Assembly: GCA_934467415.1 (NCBI GenBank)
Contig: CAKSLQ010000010.1
Span: forward strand, 33,052-97,051
DNA from: an uncultured Eubacteriales bacterium
GTDB lineage: Bacteria; Bacillota; Clostridia; Oscillospirales; CAG-272
Reading direction: 5' to 3'
DNA length: 64,000 bases
The notes beneath the pieces were generated by a model, which was not told where the DNA came from, searched no databases, and worked only from the letters and a program-made list of their open reading frames with translations. Of the stretch, positions 56,526 to 64,000 are shown piece after piece. Position 1 is the stretch's first letter; each line of letters starts with the position of its first letter. Both the position numbers and the translations under genes were made by a program.

Positions 56526-57776
56526 ATGAAAAAGATGAAAAAACTGCTTGCTGTCGTTCTCGCGGCGGCGACGGTTGCGGCCGGCGCGGCGTTTGCCGTC
56601 TCGGCGGCGAAGACCTCGGCATCGCAGTTTGCGGACAATAAGGACGTCATCGCCTACCAGCAGTCCATCAAGGATCTGGAGGCAAAACAGAAAGAGCTGA
56701 AGGATAAGCTGAAGGACGTGCAGAGCGACCGCTATTCGGCGCAGCAGCAGTCCGCGTATTATTACGAGCTGATCCTCAGCACCGAGAAGAAGATCGAGAC
56801 CGCGCAGAATCTGCTCGATGCACTCACCGTTCAGATCGGCGAAAAGGAGAACGCCATCGCCGAGAAAGAGGTGGAGATCACCGAGAAGACGGCGGAGGTC
56901 AATGCCACCCGCGAAAAATTCCTGCTCATGATCCGCGCGCAGTATGAAAGCGAGAACACGGACGCGCTCAGCGTTGTGATCGGCGCGGATGACATGAGCG
57001 ATCTGCTCTCCCGCGTGGAAAATGCGGCAAATCTGCTCTCCTACAACTCAAAGCTGCTCGAAAAGTTCAAGACCGAGAAGCAGCAGCTCGAGGACATGAA
57101 GAGCGTGCTGGAATCGGCGAAGGCCGAGCTGGAATCGACGAAGGCGGAGCAGGAGACCTACGCCGAGGAGCTGCTGAAGGAGCAGTCGGCGCTCGAAGAA
57201 CAGAAGGGCGACTCGGATCGCTACATCGCGTCGCTCCGCAAGACCGAGGCACAGATCACCGCCGAGTATGAGGCGGCGCGGAAGGCCGAGGACGAGGAGA
57301 ATGCGCGCCTCGAAAACCTCTTGAAGCAGCTGGCCAAGGCCAGCCAGTCCGAATACGTCGGCGGCAAGTTCATCTGGCCGTGCGACCTCTCGGTCAAGCG
57401 CATCAGCAGCACCTACGGCTACCGCACCTATTACATCTACGGCAAAAAGGTGACCGATTTCCACCGCGGCATTGACATTCCGTCGGCGGTCGGCACGGAC
57501 ATTTACGCGGCGCAGACCGGCAAGGTCGTCGTCGCCGAGCGGCATTCCAGCTACGGCAACTACATCGTCGTCGACCACGGCGGCGGCATTTCCACCCTGT
57601 ATGCGCACTGCTCCAAGCTGCTGGTCAAGGTCGGCGACACGGTCAAGCAGGGCGATCACATCGCCGAGATGGGCGCCACCGGCAATGTCACCGGGCCGCA
57701 TCTGCACTTTGAGGTGCGCGTGGACGGCAAGATCCAGGATCCCATCGCCAACGGCTGGGTCGTTCAGCCGAAGTAA
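56526..57776 (+). CDS. PcsB/EnvC-like coiled-coil peptidoglycan hydrolase (M23)
   Basis: 416 aa. Signal peptide (LLAVVLAAATVAAGAAFAVS), two long coiled coils (about 35-270) that bind FtsX, and an M23/LytM domain. Zinc ligands are intact: FHRGIDIPS and GPHLHFEVR, plus YAHCSKL, so it should be an active endopeptidase rather than a degenerate activator. It follows ftsX by 36 bases, which fits the FtsEX-hydrolase system. ATG 56526 follows GGAAAGGAG. Confidence 0.93.
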   Translation: MKKMKKLLAVVLAAATVAAGAAFAVSAAKTSASQFADNKDVIAYQQSIKDLEAKQKELKDKLKDVQSDRYSAQQQSAYYYELILSTEKKIETAQNLLDALTVQIGEKENAIAEKEVEITEKTAEVNATREKFLLMIRAQYESENTDALSVVIGADDMSDLLSRVENAANLLSYNSKLLEKFKTEKQQLEDMKSVLESAKAELESTKAEQETYAEELLKEQSALEEQKGDSDRYIASLRKTEAQITAEYEAARKAEDEENARLENLLKQLAKASQSEYVGGKFIWPCDLSVKRISSTYGYRTYYIYGKKVTDFHRGIDIPSAVGTDIYAAQTGKVVVAERHSSYGNYIVVDHGGGISTLYAHCSKLLVKVGDTVKQGDHIAEMGATGNVTGPHLHFEVRVDGKIQDPIANGWVVQPK

Positions 57777-57818
57777 AACGATTATCTTTACAGAAAACAC
57801 AGAAAACGAGAAAACAGC

Positions 57819-59105
57819 ATGACAAAAAAGATTTCACTCTGGCTTGCGATCTTCCTTGTGATCTTCGCGATGGTCATCACCTTTCAGCTGACAATCATCT
57901 TCGGCGACGTGTTCTTCCGCGATGAGCCGGCAGGGCAGGTCCCCACCGACTATACCGAGAAGACCGACGAGCCGACCGAACCCGTCGAACCCGCCGAGAA
58001 GACGCTCGGCGAACAGATCACCGAGCGCGTTGCGGCCAAGATCGGCGAGATCGCCGCGCTGTACGCCGACTACTACGTCGGCGACCTTGACATCGACGAG
58101 CTGGTCGAGGGCGCGGCGCACGGCTTTGTCGCCTACACCGGCGATAAGTACGGCGCATACCACAACGCCGAGGACTACACGGCGCTCCAGCAGGGCTACT
58201 CGGGCGAGTTTGCCGGCATCGGCGTCAGCGTCGTCTACAATGCCGAGTACGGCGTGATCGAGGTGCTCAACGTCATGCCGAACAGCCCCGCAGACGAGGG
58301 CGGCCTCCTGCCGAGCGATTTCATCATCGCGGTCGGCGGGGAGAGCGTTTCCTCTCTCGGCTACAACGAGGCCATCGCCAAGGTGCGCGGCGAGATCGGC
58401 ACGGATGTCACCGTCACCGTGGCGCGCGGCGAGAACCACAGCGAGCAGTTTGACCTCACGCTCACGCGCCGCATGGTCGAGGAGCAGTCGGTCACCTATG
58501 AGACGATCGAAGTGCCCACGCTGACTGCGCCGGTCGCCTACATTCGCCTGATGGATTTCAATGACACCACCGCGGCGCAGTTTACCGAGGCGCTCCGCCG
58601 GGGGCAGGCCGACCGCGTGCACGGCTACATCGTCGATGTCCGCAACAACGGCGGCGGCGAGCTTTCCTCCATTCTGGAGATTCTCGACGTGCTGCTGCCC
58701 GAGGGGCCGATCGTCCGCATCCAGTACAAGGACGGCACCGAGAAGGTCTATGAGTCGGACGAAAAGGAATTTAAGGCGCCCATGGTCGTGCTGGCCAACG
58801 GCAACACCGCGTCGGCGGCCGAGCTGTTTGTCTCCGCGCTCAAGGACTATCAGAAGGCGATCGTCGTCGGCACCGTGACCTACGGCAAGGGAACCGTGCA
58901 GTCGCTGATCCCGTTTGAAGACGGCTCGGCGCTGCGCATCTCGACCTCGATGTATGCGCCCCCCTATTCGGACAACTATGAGGGCGTCGGCATCACGCCG
59001 GACATCGAGTCCGAGCTTGACGAGCAGTATCGCGGCATCAATCTCTTCAAGCTGGCGCATGAAAACGACGCACAGCTGCAGGCGGCGCTTGCACTTTACA
59101 AATAA
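57819..59105 (+). CDS. S41-family C-terminal processing protease (CtpA-like)
   Basis: 428 aa. One N-terminal membrane anchor (LWLAIFLVIFAMVITFQLTI), a Pro/Glu-rich linker, a PDZ domain (FAGIGVSVVYNAEYGVIEVL ... MPNSPADEGGLLPSDFIIAVGG) and the S41 core with the Ser-Lys dyad (LANGNTASAAELF; TYGKGTVQ). It acts outside the membrane, often on hydrolases or their regulators; the gene lies 42 bases after the PcsB-like gene. Confidence 0.93.
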   Translation: MTKKISLWLAIFLVIFAMVITFQLTIIFGDVFFRDEPAGQVPTDYTEKTDEPTEPVEPAEKTLGEQITERVAAKIGEIAALYADYYVGDLDIDELVEGAAHGFVAYTGDKYGAYHNAEDYTALQQGYSGEFAGIGVSVVYNAEYGVIEVLNVMPNSPADEGGLLPSDFIIAVGGESVSSLGYNEAIAKVRGEIGTDVTVTVARGENHSEQFDLTLTRRMVEEQSVTYETIEVPTLTAPVAYIRLMDFNDTTAAQFTEALRRGQADRVHGYIVDVRNNGGGELSSILEILDVLLPEGPIVRIQYKDGTEKVYESDEKEFKAPMVVLANGNTASAAELFVSALKDYQKAIVVGTVTYGKGTVQSLIPFEDGSALRISTSMYAPPYSDNYEGVGITPDIESELDEQYRGINLFKLAHENDAQLQAALALYK

Positions 59106-59141
59106 TCTTCGGTTCACGATATACGAAAAGAGGTAGTTATT

Positions 59142-59627
59142 ATGGCAAAGCAGATGCATTATACCAAAGAGGGCTATCAGGCGCTCGTTGACGAGCTGGA
59201 TTTCCTGAAGACGACCCGGCGCGCCGAGGTCAAGGAAGCGCTGGCCGTCGCCCGCTCCTACGGCGACCTTTCGGAGAACAGCGAGTACGATGAGGCGCGC
59301 AACGAGCAGGCCAAGGTCGAGAGCCGCATCACCGAGCTGGAGGGGCTGATCCTGCATGCAATCGTCGTGGACGAGTCCGAGGTGGATCACTCCAAGGTCA
59401 GCGTCGGCTCGGTCGTCAAGGTCGAGAAGCACGGCAAGGAAGTTGAATATACGATCGTCGGCTCCAACGAGGTGGATTTCTGGACGGGCAAGATCTCGGA
59501 TCAGTCTCCCATCGGCGCGGCGCTCATCGGCGCGCGCGAGGGCGACGTTGTCACGGTGGAGACGCCCGAGGGCACAAGCTATCCGCTGAAGCTGCTTTCG
59601 GTTTCGCGCGTGAAGCTCAACGGCTGA
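59142..59627 (+). CDS. greA: Transcript-cleavage factor GreA
   Basis: 161 aa. N-terminal coiled coil with the acidic tip (SYGDLSENSEYDEARNEQA) that reaches the polymerase secondary channel, then the FKBP-like domain (GSNEVDFWTGKISDQSPIGA, VETPEGTSYPLKLLSV). It rescues backtracked RNA polymerase. Start ATG 59142 with AAAGAGG upstream; 36 bases after the protease. Confidence 0.96.
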   Translation: MAKQMHYTKEGYQALVDELDFLKTTRRAEVKEALAVARSYGDLSENSEYDEARNEQAKVESRITELEGLILHAIVVDESEVDHSKVSVGSVVKVEKHGKEVEYTIVGSNEVDFWTGKISDQSPIGAALIGAREGDVVTVETPEGTSYPLKLLSVSRVKLNG

Positions 59628-59651
59628 GACAGAGTTAAAGGAAGTACGAAG

Positions 59652-61583
59652 ATGGCAGAAAATCAGACACCCGTGACCGAATCCAATAACACAAATGAGC
59701 TTGCGGTGCGCCGCGAGAAGCTGGCCGCACTCACGGCGGCGGGCAGAAACCCGTTTGAGCTGACCTCCTTTGACGTAAACGCGCACAGCGAGGCGATCAA
59801 AGCGGATTTTGACGCCTATGAGGGCAAGGACGTGCAGATCGCAGGCCGTATCGTCGGCAAGCGCGTCATGGGCAAGGCAAGCTTCATGCATCTGCTGGAT
59901 CGCGACGGCAAGCTGCAGGTCTATGTCAAGCGCGACGATGTCGGCACGGACGAATATGCCGATTTCAAGAAGTACGACATCGGCGATATCGTCGGCGTTG
60001 TCGGCTTCGTGTTCCGCACGCAGACCGGCGAGGTCTCGGTACACGCCAAGACGATCGTGCTGCTGTCCAAATCGCTCCTGCCCCTGCCCGAGAAGTTCCA
60101 CGGGCTGAAGGATCAGGACCTGCGCTACAGACAGCGCTATGTCGATCTCATCGTCAATCCCGAGGTCAAGCGCAATTTTGTCATTCGCTCGCAGTTTATC
60201 AAATTCCTGCGGAATTATCTCGACGGCATGAATTACATCGAGGTCGAGACGCCGGTGCTGAATACCATCGCGGGCGGCGCGGCGGCGCGCCCGTTCATCA
60301 CGCATCACAACACGCTCGACATCGACATGTATATGCGCATCGCCACCGAGCTGCCGCTCAAGCGGCTGATCGTCGGCGGCATGGACCGCGTCTATGAGGT
60401 GGGCCGCATCTTCCGCAACGAGGGCATGGACCCGAAGCACAACCCCGAGTTCACCACGGTGGAGATGTATCAGGCGTATGCCGATTTCCACGATATGATG
60501 GACATTGCCGAGGGCATTCTCTCGGGCGCGGCCAAGGCAATCCACGGCACCTACACGCTCGAGTGGCTGGGCGAGACCGTTGACCTCACGCCGGGCTGGC
60601 GCAGACTGACCATGGTGGACGCGGTCAGGGAATACGTCGGCATCGACTTCGGCGCAATCACCGATGACGCCGAGGCGGTCGCCGCGGCGAAGGCGCAGGG
60701 CGTCGAGCTTGCACCCGCCGCCGAGAAGACATGGGGCAACGCGCTCTATGCCTGCTTCGACCAGAAGGTCGAGGAAAAACTCGTGCAGCCGACCTTCATC
60801 ACGATGTACCCCGTCGAGGTCTCTCCGCTCACCAAGCGCAGTCCCGCCGACCCGCGGCTGACCGAGCGCTTCGAGCTGTTCATCTGCCGCAGCGAGCTGG
60901 CCAATGCCTATTCCGAGCTGAACGACCCGCTCGATCAGCGCGAGCGCTTTGTCAAGCAGGCGGAGCAGCGTCAGCGCGGCGACGACGAGACCGAGATGCT
61001 CGATGAAGATTTTCTCACCGCGCTTGAATACGGTATGCCGCCCACGGGCGGTATGGGCATGGGCATCGACCGCTGTGTCATGCTGATGACCGGCGCCGAT
61101 ACCATCCGCGATGTGCTCCTGTTCCCGACAATGAAGCCGCTCGACGCGCCCAAGACGGAAAAGAAGCCGGAGGCCGCTCCGGCTGCCGAAACCGCCCCGG
61201 AGAAGATCGACTTCTCCAATGTGGAGATCGAGCCGCTGTTCAAGGATTTCGTGGATTTTGACACCTTCTCCAAGTCCGATTTCCGTGCCGTAAAGGTCAA
61301 GGAATGCGAAGCCGTGAAGAAGTCCAAGAAGCTCTTGAAGTTCGTTCTGGACGACGGAACCGGGGAAGATCGGGTCATTTTGAGCGGTATTCACGAGTAT
61401 TATGAGCCGGAGGAGCTGGTGGGCAAGACCTGCATCGCCATTACGAACCTCCCGCCTCGCCCGATGATGGGTATCGACTCCTGCGGTATGCTGATCTCTG
61501 CCGTGCATCACGAAAACGGCGAAGAAAAGCTGCATTTGCTCATGGTAGATCCTCACATTCCGGCAGGCGCAAAGCTGTATTGA
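59652..61583 (+). CDS. lysS: Lysyl-tRNA synthetase fused to a Trbp111-like tRNA-binding domain
   Basis: 643 aa. Class II LysRS: N-terminal OB domain (VQIAGRIVGKRVMGKASFMHL), motif 2 (FRNEGMDPKHNPEFTTVEMY) and motif 3 (GMGMGIDRCVMLMTGA), ending around residue 500. An Ala/Pro/Glu linker follows, then a C-terminal domain of about 110 aa (FVDFDTFSKSDFRAVKVKEC; VILSGIHEYYEPEELVGKTC; MMGIDSCGMLIS) matching the Trbp111/MetRS-C fold that binds tRNA non-specifically. The usual LysRS is about 490-500 aa. The last 300 bases are somewhat less GC-rich, in line with a separate origin of the domain. Confidence 0.94.
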   Translation: MAENQTPVTESNNTNELAVRREKLAALTAAGRNPFELTSFDVNAHSEAIKADFDAYEGKDVQIAGRIVGKRVMGKASFMHLLDRDGKLQVYVKRDDVGTDEYADFKKYDIGDIVGVVGFVFRTQTGEVSVHAKTIVLLSKSLLPLPEKFHGLKDQDLRYRQRYVDLIVNPEVKRNFVIRSQFIKFLRNYLDGMNYIEVETPVLNTIAGGAAARPFITHHNTLDIDMYMRIATELPLKRLIVGGMDRVYEVGRIFRNEGMDPKHNPEFTTVEMYQAYADFHDMMDIAEGILSGAAKAIHGTYTLEWLGETVDLTPGWRRLTMVDAVREYVGIDFGAITDDAEAVAAAKAQGVELAPAAEKTWGNALYACFDQKVEEKLVQPTFITMYPVEVSPLTKRSPADPRLTERFELFICRSELANAYSELNDPLDQRERFVKQAEQRQRGDDETEMLDEDFLTALEYGMPPTGGMGMGIDRCVMLMTGADTIRDVLLFPTMKPLDAPKTEKKPEAAPAAETAPEKIDFSNVEIEPLFKDFVDFDTFSKSDFRAVKVKECEAVKKSKKLLKFVLDDGTGEDRVILSGIHEYYEPEELVGKTCIAITNLPPRPMMGIDSCGMLISAVHHENGEEKLHLLMVDPHIPAGAKLY

Positions 61584-61616
61584 ACGAATCCACCGGGGAA
61601 ATCTATTGGAATCAGC

Positions 61617-61642
61617 CGAAAGGCCGCAGAAATGCGGCTTTT
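61617..61642 (+). terminator. Weak terminator candidate after lysS
   Basis: Imperfect stem GAAAGGCCGCA / TGCGGCTTTTC with a GAAA loop and a short T4 run. Confidence 0.4.
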
Positions 61643-61725
61643 CCATGGCGCATGAGTTAGCCGTGTCTAACCAACCGGCGCGCATGTGCAGACAGGCAAG
61701 TCTGACGGTGAAAGGAAGGAAAGAG

Positions 61726-62340
61726 ATGCGAGAACACAAGAATTTCTGGGACAGAAACGCCGGCCGGTACGACCGCTTCATGCGAAAGGATCGGGCGGCG
61801 TATGATGCGATGTATGCGCTGATCCGACCGGTCGTGCGGCACAAAACGGTGCTGGAGCTGGCCACCGGCACGGGGCTGATCGCAAAAAACATCGTCGGCG
61901 CGGCGGCGCATATCGAGGCGACGGATGCCTCCGCGGCGATGATCGCGGCGGCGAGGCGGGATAACCGCTCGGCGAAGCTGTACTTTTCGGTGCAGGACAT
62001 GTTCCGTCTGCCCTATGCGGAGGCGACCTTCGACGTGGTGATCGTGTCCAATGCGCTGCACATCGTGCCGCAGCCGGAGAAAGCGCTTGTTGAGATCAGG
62101 CGTGTGCTGAAGGACGACGGCGTGCTGATTGCGCCCACCTTTACTCATGCGGAGAACGCATTTCCCGGCAAGATCAAAGCCTTTTTTATGAAGCTCGCGG
62201 GCTTCCCTCTCCGCAGCAGGTGGACGAGCGCGGAATATCTGGATTTTCTGCGGCAAAACGGCTGGACGGTGCGGAAAAGCGCTGTTCTGAAAGCTTCATT
62301 CCCGCTGACTTATGCGGAATGCGTGAAATCGGAGGTGTGA
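61726..62340 (+). CDS. Class I SAM-dependent methyltransferase
   Basis: 204 aa. Motif I VLELATGTGLIA, an acidic binding residue in IEATDASAAMI, VQDMFRLPYAEATFDVVIVSN and VRRVLKDDG-like block EIRRVLKDDGVLIAPTF. Substrate unknown. ATG 61726 follows AAAGGAAGGAAAG; frames upstream to 61606 lack a site. One base separates it from the next methyltransferase, so they are coupled. Confidence 0.88.
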   Translation: MREHKNFWDRNAGRYDRFMRKDRAAYDAMYALIRPVVRHKTVLELATGTGLIAKNIVGAAAHIEATDASAAMIAAARRDNRSAKLYFSVQDMFRLPYAEATFDVVIVSNALHIVPQPEKALVEIRRVLKDDGVLIAPTFTHAENAFPGKIKAFFMKLAGFPLRSRWTSAEYLDFLRQNGWTVRKSAVLKASFPLTYAECVKSEV

Positions 62341-62341
62341 T

Positions 62342-62947
62342 ATGTCATTCTTTGAAAACACCCGCAAGCCTGTCGGCTTCGGCGGGAAACTCATGGTCGC
62401 CATGATGAATCTGGGGCACGGCCCCGTGGCGCGGTGGGGGCTTCGCTTTTTGGAGCCTGTGCCGGACGCCGAGGTGCTGGACTGCGGCTGCGGCGGCGGT
62501 GCAAACATCAAGAGGTTGCTGAAAAAATGCCCGCAGGGCATTGTCAAGGGCATCGACTATTCGCCCGTCAGCGTGGAGAAATCAAAAAAAGTCAACGAAG
62601 CTGCCGTTACAAAAGGACGCTGCGATGTGCTGTGTGCGAGCGTAGCGGAACTGCCGTTCGAGGCGGAGCGATTTGATGCGGTCACGGCGTTTGAAACCGT
62701 CTACTTCTGGCCTGACTTGCCGCAGTGCTTCCGCGAGGTTTACCGGGTGCTGAAGAGCGGCGGGACATTACTCATCTGCAATGAAAGCAATGGCGACACG
62801 GACAAGGACGAGAAGTGGACGGAGATTATCGGCGGCATGACCATCTACAAGGACGTCGAGCTAAAGGCGTATCTGGAACAGGCGGGTTTTCGCGATGTGC
62901 AGATACACAAAAAGAAAAGCTGGCTGTGCGTCACGGCACGGAAATGA
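62342..62947 (+). CDS. Class I SAM-dependent methyltransferase
   Basis: 201 aa. Motif I VLDCGCGGGANIKRLL, GIDYSPVSVEKS, VAELPFEAERFDAVTAFE and the VYRVLKSGGTLLICNE block are clear. Substrate not predictable. ATG 62342 is preceded by GGAGGTG, which overlaps the stop of the previous gene. Distinct in sequence from the first methyltransferase. Confidence 0.9.
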   Translation: MSFFENTRKPVGFGGKLMVAMMNLGHGPVARWGLRFLEPVPDAEVLDCGCGGGANIKRLLKKCPQGIVKGIDYSPVSVEKSKKVNEAAVTKGRCDVLCASVAELPFEAERFDAVTAFETVYFWPDLPQCFREVYRVLKSGGTLLICNESNGDTDKDEKWTEIIGGMTIYKDVELKAYLEQAGFRDVQIHKKKSWLCVTARK

Positions 62948-62958
62948 GGAGATCGAGC

Positions 62959-63864
62959 ATGAGCATTTTTGCATCCGTTCTGCGCACGGCGTACAAGCTC
63001 TCCGGCGCGAAAAAAGCATTTGCCCTGCCGGAGGAGGCTCTGCGAGAGGAAATCGAAAAGCAGAACCGGCATCGCGGCGTGTTTGCGCCCACCGACCGCA
63101 AGGCGTATTATGAAACGATCACGGTGGGCGGCTTTCCCTGCCTGATTGTGCGAGAGCATCCGAAGCCGTCTGCGCGCGCAATTCTCTATTTCTTCGGCGG
63201 CGGCATGGTCATCGGACCGGACAGGGGCGACCTGCCTGTGATGCGTAAGCTGTGCCGTGAGACCGGCTGTGATGTGTGGTTCCCGTTTTACCCGCTCTGC
63301 ACAGAGTACTGCATTACTGAAACCTATGCGATGGTGTACGAATGTTACCGGAATATGATTGCAATATACGGCGGCGGAAATGTCAGCACCTGCGGCTTTT
63401 CCTCCGGCGGTGCGCTGGCCCTGGGGATCGCTGCGCACAACAACGCGCAGCCTGAACCGCTGCCGCAGCCGCGGCACATCGTCGCCGTATCCCCCGGTGA
63501 AGTGCCGTGGAACGATGCGGAAAGGGCGCGGATGCAGACACTCAATGAAAGGGACGTTTCCATCGACTACGCCTTTATGGTGACGGTGGAGAAGTTCATG
63601 CGGCACGGCTGTGAGAATGTGCCGGACTATATGCTCTCCGGCTCCCGGGGAGATTTTACCGGCGTGGGTGATATCCACTTCTTCTATTCTGCCGACGAGG
63701 TGCTCTACGGTGCTTTGCCGGACTTTGAGGAAGCCTGCAAACGGGCAAATGTCCCCTATACGGTGTCCGCCCGCCCGAAGATGGTGCATTGCTACTGTAT
63801 GCTGCCGATCTTCAAGGAGGCAAAAGAGGACTTTGCGAAAATCGTGGACATTTTGAAAAAATGA
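62959..63864 (+). CDS. Alpha/beta-hydrolase (HSL/esterase-like)
   Basis: 301 aa. The oxyanion block is FFGGGMVIGP (the family's HGGG with Phe in place of His), the nucleophile elbow is GFSSGGAL, a likely acid is in FYSADEVLYG and a likely His in KMVHCYCMLP. Spacing fits the hormone-sensitive-lipase group. Start ATG 62959 (GAGGAG upstream), 11 bases after the methyltransferase, so probably one operon. Substrate unknown. Confidence 0.82.
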   Translation: MSIFASVLRTAYKLSGAKKAFALPEEALREEIEKQNRHRGVFAPTDRKAYYETITVGGFPCLIVREHPKPSARAILYFFGGGMVIGPDRGDLPVMRKLCRETGCDVWFPFYPLCTEYCITETYAMVYECYRNMIAIYGGGNVSTCGFSSGGALALGIAAHNNAQPEPLPQPRHIVAVSPGEVPWNDAERARMQTLNERDVSIDYAFMVTVEKFMRHGCENVPDYMLSGSRGDFTGVGDIHFFYSADEVLYGALPDFEEACKRANVPYTVSARPKMVHCYCMLPIFKEAKEDFAKIVDILKK

Positions 63865-63908
63865 GATCGGAAACGGTCGTGTGTTGATTGAAACACGGAG
63901 AGAAAACC

Positions 63909-64000
63909 ATGGAACGAAAAGAGGCCATTCGCGGTGCGTACCGAATGACGGGCGGAAACAGTTTTTATGACGGCATGATCACCTGCTCTACTCTGAGCGG
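63909..64000 (+). CDS. Start of a further gene, probably a methyltransferase (cut by window end)
   Basis: Thirty codons are visible from ATG 63909 (GGAGAG upstream): MERKEAIRGAYRMTGGNSFY, then DGMITCSTLSG. This start resembles SAM-dependent methyltransferases I recall from related Clostridia, but no catalytic motif is inside the window. It follows the hydrolase by 44 bases on the same strand. Confidence 0.45.
   Translation, partial: MERKEAIRGAYRMTGGNSFYDGMITCSTLS

Overview
The window is a 64 kb piece of a GC-rich Bacillota chromosome, most like an uncultured gut member of the Oscillospirales (Oscillospiraceae/Ruminococcaceae). I infer this from gene content: SLH-anchored surface proteins, an FtsE-FtsX-PcsB set behind a CdaR-type regulator, a PqqD/S26 peptidase pair, YhaO/YhaN-type repair proteins, canonical TTGACA-17-TATAAT promoters with strong AGGAGG sites, and short palindromic intergenic repeats. 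No rRNA, tRNA or CRISPR array was seen. The species is not determinable from the window.

Layout. 1-1.6 kb: end of malQ, then a small Y1/REP-associated transposase lying between two identical palindromes. 1.7-6.0 kb: an AT-richer operon (sigma-70-like factor, DUF4367 anti-sigma-like membrane protein, three secreted proteins) bracketed by two diverged ~90-bp repeats; it looks acquired. 6.2-10.5 kb (minus): gpmI, a YfcE-like phosphodiesterase and an LtaS-type sulfatase. 10.6-15.9 kb: a small-protein trio, rubrerythrin with a hairpin over its ribosome-binding site, a B12-binding radical SAM protein, and a PqqD + signal-peptidase-like pair, separated by MITE/REP-like repeats. 16.1-20.8 kb: a VanY-type carboxypeptidase, two small membrane proteins and two tandem CNNM/CorC proteins. 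20.9-26.9 kb: an F-type ATP synthase operon a-c-b-alpha-gamma-beta-epsilon without a delta gene. 27.1-43.7 kb: a TetR regulator, two giant secreted proteins (about 2,540 and 2,200 residues; the second has three SLH repeats) and an SLH-bearing subtilisin. 43.7-44.6 kb: a Fic protein with its own inhibitory motif, followed at once by a barstar-like protein. 44.7-54.8 kb: an exonuclease/acetyltransferase fusion (minus), a flippase, SbcD/SbcC-like proteins, RsmE, a membrane protein and a CdaR-type regulator. 54.9-61.6 kb: ftsE, ftsX, a PcsB-like hydrolase, a CtpA-like protease, greA and a lysyl-tRNA synthetase fused to a Trbp111-like domain. 61.7-64 kb: methyltransferases and an alpha/beta hydrolase, the last gene cut by the window end.

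The most unusual items are: the delta-less ATP synthase operon; the DEDDh exonuclease - zinc ribbon - maltose-acetyltransferase-like fusion; the Fic-barstar pair under a palindrome; the repeat-bracketed sigma-factor operon with two secreted proteins that share a domain; the surface module of giant Ig-like protein, giant SLH protein and SLH-subtilisin; and the rubrerythrin leader hairpin.
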